Positions 46,839-58,514 of a stretch of DNA of 64,000 nt are shown one piece after another. Each line of letters starts with the position of its first letter. Within the stretch, counting starts at the first letter, position 1. Position numbers and translations under genes: made by a program. Source of the stretch: Azomonas macrocytogenes (GTDB taxonomy: Bacteria; Pseudomonadota; Gammaproteobacteria; Pseudomonadales; Pseudomonadaceae); contig NZ_JACHXI010000006.1 of assembly GCF_014191985.1 (NCBI RefSeq), positions 158,326 through 222,325 of the forward strand, read 5' to 3'. The notes below the pieces were generated by a model. It worked only from the letters and a program-made list of their open reading frames with translations, was not told the origin of the DNA and did not search any database.

Positions 46839-48134
46839 TTAATTATTGGTCGCCAGACGCGAATGTTGCGGCTGACGGGGCGAACGCTCGCCGGAGTTGG
46901 GGTTGAGAAAGAGGGTCAATGCCACCGAAACCAGCAACGAGCAGCTCATGAACAGGAAGGAAGCGGCAGGGCTGCCGGTCGCGCCATTGAGATAGCCGAC
47001 GAACCAGGAGCCACCGAACGAGCCCAGTGCGCCCATGCTGTTGATCAACGCCATGGCACCGCCAGCGACGTTGGATGGCAGGATTTCCGGCACGATGGCG
47101 AAGAACGGACCGTAAGGCGCGTACATGCAGCCACCGGCGACGATCAGCAGTGCGTAGGACAGCCAGAAATGGTCGCTACCCAGCACATAGGAGCCATAGA
47201 AAGCCAGCGAAGCGATTAGCAGCGGCGGCCAGACGAAACGCTTGCGTTGTTGCGTGCGGTCCGACGCCCAGGACACGCCCAGCATGCCAATCGCGGCCGC
47301 CAGGTAAGGCAGGGCAGACAGCCAGCCGGCTTCGACGATGTCGAGGTCGGCGCCTTGCTTGAGGATCGACGGCAGCCAGAGGACGAAACCGTATACGCCG
47401 ATGCTCCAGCAGAAGTATTGCAAGGACAGCACGATCACCTTGGGCGAGCGGAAGGCTTCGGCATAATTCTTCACTGGCTTGATGCCTTGTTGCTCGGCGA
47501 TCAGCGCTTGTTGCAGATCGTCCTTGTCCTGTTCGCTGAGCCATTTGGCCTGGGCTGGACGGTCATCTACCAGGTGCCACCAGATAAAGGCCCACAACAC
47601 TGCCGGCAAGCCTTCGATGATGAACATCCAGCGCCAATCGGTATTCTCGACCAGATAACCGGACACCACCGACATCCAGAGAATGGTCACAGGATTGCCC
47701 AGCATCAGAAAGGTATTGGCCCGTGAGCGCTCGGCACGGGTGAACCAGTGGCAGAGATAGATGAGCATCGCCGGCATCACGGCAGCCTCGACCACCCCGA
47801 GCACGAAGCGGATGACGACCAGCATGTAAAGGTTGTGCACCACGCCAGTCAGGGCCGCCAGACCGCCCCAGAGAATCAGGCTGACGAAGATCAGCTTCTT
47901 GACACTGCGTTTTTCCGCATAGATGGCACCCGGTACCTGGAAAAAGAAATAGCCAAGAAAGAACAGCGAGCCCAGCAGCGAAGACCAGCCCGGAGTGATG
48001 TTCAGATCCTCGGCCATTCCCGAGGCGGCGGCGAAACCGTAGTTGGCGCGGTCCAGGTAGGCCAGGCTGTAGGTGATGAAAACGATCGGGATGATGTACC
48101 ACCAGCGGCGGCTGGCGAGCGCTTTCGTAGTCAT
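46839..48134 (-). CDS. kguT: 2-ketogluconate transporter, MFS family
   Basis: A 431-residue major-facilitator protein with 12 predicted membrane helices in two groups of six (central loop about 190-230). Near the N-terminus FITYSLAYLDRANYGFAAASG is typical of the ACS/phthalate-type sugar-acid permeases that include KguT. It imports 2-ketogluconate from the periplasm, where it is made by glucose and gluconate oxidation. Located between kguK and kguD; the start follows AGGAGA. Confidence 0.93.
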   Translation of the reverse strand: MTTKALASRRWWYIIPIVFITYSLAYLDRANYGFAAASGMAEDLNITPGWSSLLGSLFFLGYFFFQVPGAIYAEKRSVKKLIFVSLILWGGLAALTGVVHNLYMLVVIRFVLGVVEAAVMPAMLIYLCHWFTRAERSRANTFLMLGNPVTILWMSVVSGYLVENTDWRWMFIIEGLPAVLWAFIWWHLVDDRPAQAKWLSEQDKDDLQQALIAEQQGIKPVKNYAEAFRSPKVIVLSLQYFCWSIGVYGFVLWLPSILKQGADLDIVEAGWLSALPYLAAAIGMLGVSWASDRTQQRKRFVWPPLLIASLAFYGSYVLGSDHFWLSYALLIVAGGCMYAPYGPFFAIVPEILPSNVAGGAMALINSMGALGSFGGSWFVGYLNGATGSPAASFLFMSCSLLVSVALTLFLNPNSGERSPRQPQHSRLATNN

Positions 48135-48210
48135 GGAGATTCTCCTGAATTGTTGTTGTTGTTTCAGCTTTTCAATAATGGCCGCACGGTTTGGGCGGCC
48201 ATGATTCCGG

Positions 48211-49161
48211 TCAGGCCAACTGGCGTTGGGCTGGCTCGATCAGTTCATGCCGGTACGGCAGTCCTTCCATGTCACCGATGCTCTGTACGGCGCGACTGCC
48301 GAAATCATTGCCGCGCGCCAGGGCTTGGGGGAGCTCGAATCCTTCGAGCAGGGCGCTGACCAGGCCGACGGCGAAGGCATCGCCGGCACCGACCGTATCC
48401 ACTACGTTGCTGACCGGCACCCCGGGTACGACACCCTCGCCAGCGGCACTGCGGTAGTAGGCGCCTTCCGGGCCGAGCTTGATCGCGACTGCCTTGACGC
48501 CTTGATCCAGATAGAAGGCTGCGATATCGGCGGGCTTGTCATAGCCGGTGAGCAACCGGCCTTCGGCAAGACCGGGCATCACCCAGTCGGCGAGCACGGC
48601 GAGACTGTTGATTGTCTCGATCATGCGTTCCGGGCTTGGCCACAGGGAGGGCCGCAGGTTGGGATCGAAGGAGATCGTATGCCCGGCAGCGCGCATGCTG
48701 GTGAGCAGATGCCGTGACAACTCGTGGGCCGTTGGCGAAAGTGCCGGCGGGATGCCGGTGGCATGCAGGTGCTTGGCGCGCAGCAGGTTTTCATGGACAT
48801 CCGCAGGCGACAGGTAGCTGGCTGCCGAACCGCGCCGAAAATATTCCACATGCGGATCACTACCATCGATTTCGCGCGATTTCATCTGGAAGCCAGTGCG
48901 GTGCTGCGGATCGACTGCGACATGCCGGCAATCCACTTTTTCGCGTTGCAGGGTATCGAGGATGAAACGGCCGAAGGAGTCATCGCCGACCCGGCTCAGC
49001 CAGGCGACTTGGAAACCGAGGCGGGCAAAACCGATGGCGACGTTGCTGTCGGCGCCGGCGATGCGTTTGTTGAAATGCTGGACATGCTGCAGGTTGCCCG
49101 GCTCGTCGGCGACGAACATGGTCATGGTTTCGCCGAAGCAGAGAATATCGAATTCAGGCAT
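48211..49161 (-). CDS. kguK: 2-ketogluconate kinase, PfkB family
   Basis: A 316-residue PfkB-type sugar kinase that phosphorylates 2-ketogluconate at C6. The C-terminal PfkB signature with the catalytic base is VVDTVGAGDAFAVGLVSA, and the N-terminal sugar-binding part has FNKRIAGADSNVAIGFARLG. The ATG at 49161 is used; it overlaps the end of kguE by 8 nt, and the frame's earlier start lies inside kguE. KDG-kinase-like sequence is expected, since KguK and KdgK are close. Confidence 0.93.
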   Translation of the reverse strand: MPEFDILCFGETMTMFVADEPGNLQHVQHFNKRIAGADSNVAIGFARLGFQVAWLSRVGDDSFGRFILDTLQREKVDCRHVAVDPQHRTGFQMKSREIDGSDPHVEYFRRGSAASYLSPADVHENLLRAKHLHATGIPPALSPTAHELSRHLLTSMRAAGHTISFDPNLRPSLWPSPERMIETINSLAVLADWVMPGLAEGRLLTGYDKPADIAAFYLDQGVKAVAIKLGPEGAYYRSAAGEGVVPGVPVSNVVDTVGAGDAFAVGLVSALLEGFELPQALARGNDFGSRAVQSIGDMEGLPYRHELIEPAQRQLA

Positions 49162-49936
49162 GGTGGCGCTCCTCGTGAAGTTGTCCGAGATTGGCGAGGT
49201 TCTCGACCTGCTGGGCAACCTCTTTGGCCAGGTTGTCGCCTTGCAGGGGGAATTCGATGGCACGCGGCAAATTGGTGCGGAAACAGGCGAACAGGGCCGT
49301 CCAGTCGGCCAGCTCCTCGACGCTCGGAGGCACTGCGTGCAGGCGCTCATTCACTTGGCGCACCGCTTTGCAATGCACGTATTCGACATGCCGGCCCAGT
49401 TGCATGGCAGCGAAGCTGGGCGTCTCCCGTTGCCAGTGCCAGTTGCCGATATCGAACGTCATGCCGATATCCAGTTGCTGCCGCTGTACCGCAGCGAAGA
49501 AATCCTGCAAGGGGGCAATACGTCCACCCTGCGCAGTCTGGTCGTTTTCCACCAGCAGGCGAACCGGATATCCGGCCAGGCAGATAGCGAGTTCAGCGAG
49601 GTTCTGACCGACGTAATAACCGATGGAAACCTTCAGCCAGCGGGCATTGAGGGATTGCGCTCTGCCCAGGGCGCGTTTCAGCGTAACCGTGTCGAGCTGC
49701 CCGTTTTCCTGCCAGAGCTGGAGCGGGCTGGAATAAATACACTGCAGCCGGTGAGTCTGAATGGCTTGCGCCAACGCCTGGAGATCTGGTTCTCCCGGGC
49801 CGAACAGCTCTTCGCGAACCTCTGCAAAGGTAGCGCCGCCGGCACTGACCAAAGGCAGGAAGCTGGCCTGGCCATGCTCCAGTACCGCGTGCGCCCCGAA
49901 GCTGGAGAGGCTGATGGAAACAGGTGGTCTTGGCAT
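49154..49936 (-). CDS. kguE: KguE, sugar-phosphate isomerase/epimerase-like TIM-barrel protein
   Basis: A 260-residue AP-endonuclease-2-type (xylose-isomerase-like) TIM barrel. Metal-binding acidic and His residues appear in VRLLVENDQTAQGG, IGMTFDIGNWHWQ and VEYVHCKAV. The second ATG (49936) is preferred over the one 6 nt earlier because the AGGAG ribosome-binding site is then at 6-nt spacing. It is the first kgu gene, with a perfect PtxS operator 15 nt upstream. Its exact step in ketogluconate catabolism is not established. Confidence 0.9.
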   Translation of the reverse strand: MPRPPVSISLSSFGAHAVLEHGQASFLPLVSAGGATFAEVREELFGPGEPDLQALAQAIQTHRLQCIYSSPLQLWQENGQLDTVTLKRALGRAQSLNARWLKVSIGYYVGQNLAELAICLAGYPVRLLVENDQTAQGGRIAPLQDFFAAVQRQQLDIGMTFDIGNWHWQRETPSFAAMQLGRHVEYVHCKAVRQVNERLHAVPPSVEELADWTALFACFRTNLPRAIEFPLQGDNLAKEVAQQVENLANLGQLHEERHHA

Positions 49937-49950
49937 TATCATCTCCTGTT

Positions 49951-49964
49951 TGAAACCGGTTTCA
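49951..49964. promoter_or_regulatory. PtxS operator of the kgu operon
   Basis: The perfect 14-bp palindrome TGAAACCGGTTTCA is the known PtxS recognition sequence in pseudomonads. It lies just before the kguE ribosome-binding site, where PtxS would block transcription until 2-ketogluconate binds and releases it. Confidence 0.93.
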
Positions 49965-50037
49965 TGATGGTTCGGTCAAAGCCGCGTGACCACAATGGCG
50001 TCACGGCAAGTGGTTTATCGGTAGTACTCGTTCGGAT

Positions 50038-51066
50038 TCAGGATATTCGTGGCTGGGTGGAGCCACGGATGCGCAGCTCTGCTGGAAACGCCATCCGCTG
50101 CGCGGCCGATCGACTGCCGTTGAGGCGCGCCAGCAGATATTCCAGGGCAGTGATGCCGATAGCCTCGGTCGGCTGGGCCAGGGCGGTGATGCCACCGTTG
50201 CCGACCAGCGGATACCAGTCGAGATCGTCGAGGGCAATCAGGCCGATGTCCTCGAACAACCGGCAACCCAGTTCCCGCAAGCTTGCGGTGCTGGTCAGCG
50301 CCGCCATGCCGTTGGCGGCGAACACGGCCTTGGGGCCCGGACCCGGTTCGGTGAGGAAGGTCTTGAGCTTGGCCGTGAAGTCACCATTGGTTTCCAGCAG
50401 GCGACCTTTCAGGGACGGATTGGCGGCGATTTGGGTGCGGAACGCCTGGGCACGCTCCTGACGCGAACTGGTGCCATCCAGCGGCTCGCTGACCAGTAGC
50501 AGGTCACGGTAACCGCGCTGTTGCAGGTGGTCGATGGCCTGGCGCACCGCTTGAGTATTGTCCAGGCCTACCAGGTCGGCCTCGAAGCCTTCCATCTGGC
50601 GGTCGACCAGTACCAGGGGCAACCTGTTCTGCAGATCCTTCAGCTCCCCGGCATGATGACCCAGGGTGTTCACGATCAAGCCTTCGACGTTGTAGGACTG
50701 CAGGGCGGCCAGATGGCGGCATTCCTGCTCATCGTCGCGATTGGTATTGCATACCACCAAGGTATAGCCGTGTCGCTGGCAGGCGGTTTCCACGCCATGC
50801 ATCACGGCTACCGAATAGGGATTGAGGATGTCAGCCACCAGCATGCCGATCAGCCGTGTACGACCACGCTTGAGGCCGCGAGCCATCTGATTGGGGCGAA
50901 AGCCGAGCCGCTCGATGGTTTGCGCAATACGCTCGGCCGTGGCTTCGGCCAACAGCTGGCGGTCGCCGCCGATATAGCGCGACACGCTGGCTTTGGATAC
51001 GCCGGCGGCACTGGCAACTTCACTGATGGTGACACGCCCGCGACTGGGCAGGAGAATGCTGTTCAC
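50038..51066 (-). CDS. ptxS: LacI-family repressor PtxS (2-ketogluconate-responsive)
   Basis: A 342-residue LacI/GalR regulator. The helix-turn-helix is VTISEVASAAGVSKASVSRYIGG with the hinge helix following (PNQMARGLKRGRTRLIG), and a periplasmic-binding-protein-like effector domain fills the rest. The start codon is GTG with AGGGA upstream. It represses kguEKTD and itself, and an operator copy stands in front of each. It is placed upstream of and parallel to the operon, the standard Pseudomonas arrangement. Confidence 0.94.
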   Translation of the reverse strand: MNSILLPSRGRVTISEVASAAGVSKASVSRYIGGDRQLLAEATAERIAQTIERLGFRPNQMARGLKRGRTRLIGMLVADILNPYSVAVMHGVETACQRHGYTLVVCNTNRDDEQECRHLAALQSYNVEGLIVNTLGHHAGELKDLQNRLPLVLVDRQMEGFEADLVGLDNTQAVRQAIDHLQQRGYRDLLLVSEPLDGTSSRQERAQAFRTQIAANPSLKGRLLETNGDFTAKLKTFLTEPGPGPKAVFAANGMAALTSTASLRELGCRLFEDIGLIALDDLDWYPLVGNGGITALAQPTEAIGITALEYLLARLNGSRSAAQRMAFPAELRIRGSTQPRIS

Positions 51067-51112
51067 GGCCTGGTTCCCTATTGTGGGTTCTTGGTGGTTT
51101 TCAGGCGTTGGT

Positions 51113-51126
51113 TGAAACCGGTTTCA
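51113..51126. promoter_or_regulatory. PtxS operator of ptxS
   Basis: A second perfect TGAAACCGGTTTCA, 46 nt upstream of the ptxS GTG start, provides autoregulation. Confidence 0.92.
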
Positions 51127-51300
51127 GGAGATCATTCGGAGCCATCGATTGTCAAGCGGTAAATTCGAACGATATGCAGCCGGCGTAGAAACAGGGGAGT
51201 AGTCATCTTCATCGGTGGCTGGTCCGGTACGGTGCCTCGAAGATACTTGCTGCTGTTGCGCCGCGCAAAGTGATTTTTGCTCAGGCCTGCCAAGCAGTGG

Positions 51301-51738
51301 CTAGCCTTTTGTAGCCCGACCGCAATCTTGCAGATAATCCCACAGTCGTCCGGGTAAATGCGGCACTGCTGCGGGATGTTCGAGAAAGACTGCGACGGTC
51401 ATCATCTGCCAGTACTGGCCTTCGTCGCCGAAGCGGATCTGGCGGATTTCTGCAGGCTCGATCTGCCCGGCGAAGAACCAGCTCGGTAGACGGCCGGCGC
51501 TGCGCGGTGGATAGAGGCGAGCCCATTCGAGGCGCTCGGCGGCTAGATGCAGGCCGAATTCCTCATGCAGTTCGCGCAAGGCGCATTCGATGGGTGTTTC
51601 CTCGTTTTCACGACCACCTCCGGGCAGATCCCAGCAGTTCGCGTATTCGAGGTCGGGTTTGCAGTCACGCCGATAGACCAGTAGTTCGTCGCCGTGCAAC
51701 AGAGCCAGTTTGGCGCCGTTGAAAGGGGTATCGGTCAT
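51301..51738 (-). CDS. NUDIX hydrolase
   Basis: A 145-residue NUDIX protein. The NUDIX box reads GGGRENEETPIECALRELHEEFG (the full pattern GX5EX7REUXEEXGU is satisfied). The segment LEYANCWDLPGGG before it is typical of small-molecule diphosphate hydrolases. The start at 51738 is supported by AGGAGT seven bases upstream; an earlier in-frame ATG lacks an RBS. Substrate (nucleotide or other X-P-P) cannot be specified. Confidence 0.9.
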   Translation of the reverse strand: MTDTPFNGAKLALLHGDELLVYRRDCKPDLEYANCWDLPGGGRENEETPIECALRELHEEFGLHLAAERLEWARLYPPRSAGRLPSWFFAGQIEPAEIRQIRFGDEGQYWQMMTVAVFLEHPAAVPHLPGRLWDYLQDCGRATKG

Positions 51739-51871
51739 CGTCGACTCCTGTGCAAGTGGCAATAAATCACCAGAGTACGATAGCCATGGCTTGCCGGCTG
51801 GCTGCCATGGCTATCGCGGTCAAACCTCGACAGTCTCTGGCGTCGAGGCTTCTACTGGCGATAGAAACACT

Positions 51872-53053
51872 CTACCTGCTTGCTTTTCTGGCATTAAATT
51901 GGGCTATTTCATGGTCGGGGCTGGTTACCTTTATGTCAGGCAGATTGCCGCCGATGAGCTCGACGCTGCGTGAAGGAAAGGCGAACTTCACGTCCATGCT
52001 GCGCAATTCCTGCATCAGGGCCAGGTTGATCTCCTGCTGAATATCCATGTACAGGTTGAAGTCCGCAGCCTGCACGATGTAGACGACTTCGAAAGTCAGC
52101 TGGCTTTCATCGAATGCCGTGAAATGCGCCCGGTCGAAACGAACCTTTTCCTGTTGCTCGATGATGCGCCGAACGACACTGGAGACTTCGCGAACCTTTT
52201 CCGGTGGCGTGTCATAGGTGATACCGAACTTGAACACGATCCGGCGCGTTCCCATCCGCTTGTAGTTGTGCAGGATCTGCGATTGCAGGGTCGCGTTGGA
52301 GCAGACGATCTGTTCGCCGCTCAGGCTGCGAATGCGCGTGGTTTTCAGGCCGATGCTTTCGATGGTTCCGGCTACCTCGCCGAAGACTACGAAGTCGCCA
52401 ACTTCGAAGGGTTTATCGAGCCCGATGGACAGCGAGGCGAAGACATCGCTGAGGACAGTCTGCACGGCAAGCGCGATGGCGATACCGCCAACCCCGAGAC
52501 TGGCAACCATGGCCGTAATGTTGACGCCCAGGTTGGACAGCACCGACAGCAGCAACATTACCCAAACGATGCCGCGCAATATGACGCCCACGATGATGGT
52601 GGTGACGGGATTGCGCGCCCTGCCGCTGGCCGTCGTGGATGAAGACAGGCCGCTCATCCACAGGCGTATCCCCATGTCGAGCCAGATGGCTATCTGCAGG
52701 GACAGGGCGAAGAACCAGCCATGGCTGATATTGCTTTCCCAGCGATCTGCGAGCTTGATGACATGCAGGCCGAGCATGAGCGAGAAGGCAAAGATCAGCA
52801 GCCGGCTGGTATTGCCGAGCATTTCGGCGGCAAAACCGTAGATCTTGCCGTGCTTGCGCTCATAGAGCGTGTTCAGGCGGCGCGTGGCAAGCGCGAGCAA
52901 TGCGCGAAGAATCAGATAGCTGGCAATGGTGATGCTCAGCAGAACGGCCAGGTTGATCCACAAGGTCTGATTGCTGATCACTGAGTGTTTGAACGCAATT
53001 ACCTGACTGGTGAGATTATGCCAGGCGGTATTCCAGTCCAAAGTCTCTTCCAT
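51872..53053 (-). CDS. Small-conductance mechanosensitive channel, MscS family
   Basis: A 393-residue MscS-type channel with about four to five membrane helices (LWINLAVLLSITIASYLIL, LLIFAFSLMLGL, LSLQIAIWLDMGIRLWMS, TIIVGVILRGIVWVMLLLS). The pore helix TM3 is MVASLGVGGIAIALAVQTVL, followed by the cytoplasmic beta domain PFEVGDFVVFGEVAGTIESIGLKTTRIRS. It is longer at the N-terminus than E. coli MscS. It releases solutes on osmotic downshock. Transcribed alone. Confidence 0.92.
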   Translation of the reverse strand: MEETLDWNTAWHNLTSQVIAFKHSVISNQTLWINLAVLLSITIASYLILRALLALATRRLNTLYERKHGKIYGFAAEMLGNTSRLLIFAFSLMLGLHVIKLADRWESNISHGWFFALSLQIAIWLDMGIRLWMSGLSSSTTASGRARNPVTTIIVGVILRGIVWVMLLLSVLSNLGVNITAMVASLGVGGIAIALAVQTVLSDVFASLSIGLDKPFEVGDFVVFGEVAGTIESIGLKTTRIRSLSGEQIVCSNATLQSQILHNYKRMGTRRIVFKFGITYDTPPEKVREVSSVVRRIIEQQEKVRFDRAHFTAFDESQLTFEVVYIVQAADFNLYMDIQQEINLALMQELRSMDVKFAFPSRSVELIGGNLPDIKVTSPDHEIAQFNARKASR

Positions 53054-53484
53054 GGTTCCTCCATTTTGGGCTACGAAAAGTGGGCGGATTGGGGAAAGAG
53101 GGAGCGCGAGGCTACAGATTTCTGTAACTAATCATTACAGTAAGTTCCCGCTGGGGTTGGAAGCGAAGCAGGCCAGCAGGGCAATCGAGGTACGGGATCA
53201 GCGGTTTTGCCGCCATACAATCGGCCGGCAAGCACAACGCCGATGTGGCATGCCAGAGGTTCTGCCAAAGCAGGAAATGGCTGTGCACGCACCACACAAA
53301 CGTTGCGCTTGGCTTGCATTCCAGGGGATATGGATCCCGATCCCGGCCAAGGTGATCCGCACGCACCGCAAGCCCCTGACGCCGGGCTGGGGTTGAACGA
53401 TGCGTTTGATCGCTCGATGGATGCTGTTCGACGGTAGAAACGCTTTTCCCGGAGCAACTGGCAACCAGCTGCAGTATCCAGCGA
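53054..53484. other. Intergenic stretch of 430 nt, possible decayed element
   Basis: No gene with a credible start or domain. Several frames on both strands are open for 60-150 codons across about 53110-53460, unusual for non-coding DNA of this GC content, and one plus-strand frame (53010-53396) looks repeat-like. This could be a fossil or a genome-wide intergenic repeat. I see no inverted-repeat ends. Confidence 0.35.
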
Positions 53485-54591
53485 TCATGTGGCTGGATCG
53501 GTCGTATTGATGAACTCGGGAACTTCAGCCAGTGGAAACTGGCGAACCTGGTCACGCGTGGCCCGCTTGCTACGTGTCATGGGTTCCAGGGATTGCGGCT
53601 GGCCGGTTTCCAGAGCCCGTTCGACGGCAGCCAGTATCCGCACATCCAGCCAGCCTTCTTCGCCGTCTGGTTCAGGGGCCCGGTCGTTCAGGATGCAATC
53701 GGAAAAATACGCCGTTTCGCTACTGAATTGATCCACGATCGGATGTGTATGTTCTTTGACTTCCCCTTCCAGCGTAGCCCGGTAATTGATCGCCGTGCCT
53801 TCACCGAAGCCGTAACAAGGCGATGCCTCGATCTCGCCTTTGGTCCCCACCAGTTGGAAGCGATCGGTTGCCGCCGCGCTGTAGCTAAGGGTGAATTGAG
53901 CGTGCCGTTCGTCAGGGAAGCGCAGGACGACCGTCACCACATCCGGCGTTGCGATATTGCGCCCCGGCGTATGACTGCCTACCGCGTAGACCTCGATGGG
54001 CTCCAGGCCAAAAAGATTGCGTACGGCATTGATCGGGTAAGTTCCCATGTCCGGCACCGGACCAGCCCAATAGCCATGCTGCATACGATGATTTTCCGGC
54101 TTGATCATCTGGGTAAAGATTGAGGTGAACAGGCGCAGATCGCCGAATTCACCGCTGCGTGCCCGTTCAATCATTTCCAGCGTGCCCGGCTCGCAATGCA
54201 AGCGATAGGCAATCATCAATCTGGCGCCGGAGCGTTCGGCGGCGGCGCGTATGGCCTGGCAATCCTCTTCGCTGGTTGCCATGGGCTTTTCCAGCAAGAC
54301 ATGGATACCTGCTTCAAGGGCCGGAACGACGAACTGGCGATGCAGATGATTGGGGGTGGCCACATAAACGGCATCGATTTCCCCGGATCCGAGCAACTCG
54401 GAAAAATGATTGTAATGGTAGCTTTTCAACTGGTAGCGCTCAGCCAGCTTATCGGCCTTGGCCGGATCGGCAGTGACCAAGGCGGTCATCACGGAGTTGC
54501 CGGTCTGCTCGACTCCGGGCATGAATGCACCTTGCGATATCCAACCACCGGCCACCACGGCATAACGAACTTTGCCATCTGCTGAAAGCAT
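53485..54591 (-). CDS. Gfo/Idh/MocA-family oxidoreductase
   Basis: A 368-residue NAD(P)-dependent sugar-type oxidoreductase. The Rossmann start is VRYAVVAGGWISQGAFMPGV, with the catalytic-lysine motif EKPMATSEEDC after AGIHVLLEKP and VATPNHLHRQFVV before it. The C-terminal alpha/beta domain contains GTYPINAVRNLFGLEP, the active-site segment of glucose-fructose oxidoreductase-like members. No signal peptide. It stands alone between the MscS gene and trpA; substrate unknown. Confidence 0.88.
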   Translation of the reverse strand: MLSADGKVRYAVVAGGWISQGAFMPGVEQTGNSVMTALVTADPAKADKLAERYQLKSYHYNHFSELLGSGEIDAVYVATPNHLHRQFVVPALEAGIHVLLEKPMATSEEDCQAIRAAAERSGARLMIAYRLHCEPGTLEMIERARSGEFGDLRLFTSIFTQMIKPENHRMQHGYWAGPVPDMGTYPINAVRNLFGLEPIEVYAVGSHTPGRNIATPDVVTVVLRFPDERHAQFTLSYSAAATDRFQLVGTKGEIEASPCYGFGEGTAINYRATLEGEVKEHTHPIVDQFSSETAYFSDCILNDRAPEPDGEEGWLDVRILAAVERALETGQPQSLEPMTRSKRATRDQVRQFPLAEVPEFINTTDPAT

Positions 54592-54931
54592 CTTTATTTC
54601 TCCTCTGCTTGCTGAAGGGGCGATAGATCTCTCTGTTCAATCGGCCCTGCATACCGCAGCGAAGTTCCGGAAAATCTTCATGAAAAGCCGATTCAACTGA
54701 GTGAAAAGCTTCCATGGCCGCCTTTTCGAAGCGCCTACGCGTTTTTCTGCTGCTCGAATCGACAGGCCAGAAAAGCGTTATTGGCTGGGGCCGTCCCGCA
54801 AGGCGGGCTGGATGAAAGGATGGCAAGCAGGGCAACGGATTGAGAGGGCGCGCAATGGGCGTGGAATCCGGCTCGGCACGGTTGCGCCGGCCGGAATGCG
54901 TCGTGTTCGGTCTGGATGGGACCGGCCGGTT
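54592..54931. other. Intergenic stretch of 340 nt, no feature identified
   Basis: Between the Gfo/Idh gene start and the trpA stop (both minus strand). The TrpA end is followed on the minus strand by CCGGCCGG palindromes but not by a T-run, so a standard terminator is not evident. No open frame with an RBS or family signature is seen. Confidence 0.4.
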
Positions 54932-57066
<2,135 letters not shown>

Positions 57067-57960
57067 ATGCCAATCGATCTTCCGCCGCTCAATGCCCTGC
57101 GTGCCTTCGAGGCTGCCGCCCGCCGGCAAAGCGTAACCCTTGCAGCTAATGAGCTGCATGTGACTCATGGGGCCATTAGTCGGCAACTGAAAGTGCTGGA
57201 AGAAGCCTTGGGCGTGGTCTTGTTCGTCAAGGATGGGCGTGGCGTGAAACTCACTGATGCCGGATTGCGTCTGCGCGAAGCGGCGGGCGAGGCGTTCGCG
57301 CGATTGCGTGATACCTGCGCCGAGTTGCAGCAACAGACCGCCGAAGCGCCGTTCGTGCTCGGTTGCCCCGGTAGCCTGTTGGCGCGCTGGTTCATTCCTC
57401 GGTTGGACCGCTTGCAGCGTGAACTGCCGGAACTGCGCCTGCAGCTTTCTGCCAGCGAAAGCGAGCCGGACCCGCGGCGCAGCGGGCTGGATGCGACGCT
57501 GTGGTATGCCGAACCGCCGTGGCCGGCGGACATGCAGGTGTTCGAACTGGCCGTGGAACGTATCGGACCGGTGCTGAGCCCGCTGCATCCACGTGGCGCC
57601 GAGCTGGGCAGACAGCCGGCCGGGAAACTACTCGACGAGCCGCTGCTGCACACTACCTCGCGCCCACAGGCCTGGCCGAGCTGGATCGCCAGCCAGAATC
57701 TGGCGCTGGAACGATTGCGTCTGGGGCAGGGCTTCGAGCATCTTTATTATTTGCTGGAGGCCGCGCTGACCGGGCTTGGCGTGGCTATCGCGCCGCAGCA
57801 GCTGGTCGCCGATGACCTGGCCAGTGGACGGCTGCTGGCCCCCTGGGGCTTCGTCGAGACCAGGGCCAGGTTGGCGCTTTGGGCGAGGCGCCCGGATTTG
57901 CGTGCCGAGCGATTGGCCACCTGGTTGCGACAAGAACTCGATGCAGCCGGCAACTGCTGA
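57067..57960 (+). CDS. trpI: LysR-family activator TrpI
   Basis: A 297-residue LysR regulator: winged helix-turn-helix at about 5-65 ([38 protein letters not shown]) and an effector domain that binds indoleglycerol phosphate in the characterised homologue. It belongs to the GcvA-like subgroup. Divergence from trpBA is the diagnostic Pseudomonas arrangement. Confidence 0.95.
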   Translation: MPIDLPPLNALRAFEAAARRQSVTLAANELHVTHGAISRQLKVLEEALGVVLFVKDGRGVKLTDAGLRLREAAGEAFARLRDTCAELQQQTAEAPFVLGCPGSLLARWFIPRLDRLQRELPELRLQLSASESEPDPRRSGLDATLWYAEPPWPADMQVFELAVERIGPVLSPLHPRGAELGRQPAGKLLDEPLLHTTSRPQAWPSWIASQNLALERLRLGQGFEHLYYLLEAALTGLGVAIAPQQLVADDLASGRLLAPWGFVETRARLALWARRPDLRAERLATWLRQELDAAGNC

Positions 57961-58099
57961 ACGGACTCCCCTCGTTGGTCCGCTCCGGTAGAATGTGTGG
58001 CCTGTCGTCGTGGGCGATGCCAGCCGGGCAGTCAACTCCGGCAGTTCCTTCAATATCTGCCGCAGCCAGGGCTGCCGGTCTCTCCGGGAATAATGCCTT

Positions 58100-58330
58100 A
58101 TGGATACCCTCTGGATCGTCGCGTTGGCGGTCGTCGCTCTTATTCTCGTGGCAATCATGCTCCATGCCGCTGCGAAGCCTCGCCGTTTCAAGCCCAAGAG
58201 CGAGGAATACTGGAAAGAGCAAGCCAGGCGCATGCAAAAGCGCTACACCGGACAGGTCATTGGCGGCGAAGCAGCCGCGAGCGGGAAAAGGCGCGCCAAG
58301 GCTGGATCAGTGCGCGGATTGGACAGATAG
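58100..58330 (+). CDS. Small single-pass membrane protein, unknown function
   Basis: A 76-residue protein with one N-terminal membrane helix (LWIVALAVVALILVAIMLHAA) and a strongly basic cytoplasmic tail (KPRRFKPKSEEYWKEQARRMQKRY). I do not recognise a family. A -10-like TAGAAT lies near 57991, about 105 nt upstream, within the gap from trpI. Kept as a real gene because of its clear membrane-plus-tail design, but the coding call is moderate. Confidence 0.55.
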   Translation: MDTLWIVALAVVALILVAIMLHAAAKPRRFKPKSEEYWKEQARRMQKRYTGQVIGGEAAASGKRRAKAGSVRGLDR

Positions 58331-58514
58331 CGGCTGTCGTTTTCGGTATATTCAGTACTGCACGCCACGTTCTCCTGCAGATAGAAAGCCTCAAGCGCAA
58401 TGCCGACCCGACTGACGGAACCCTGGGTCTTGCAGGGCCGTCCAGATGATGAATTAATTTGCAACACAAGCGCTGCGCCGCCTTTTCAGCCTGTTTTGAA
58501 TTCTCTCGGTCCTT

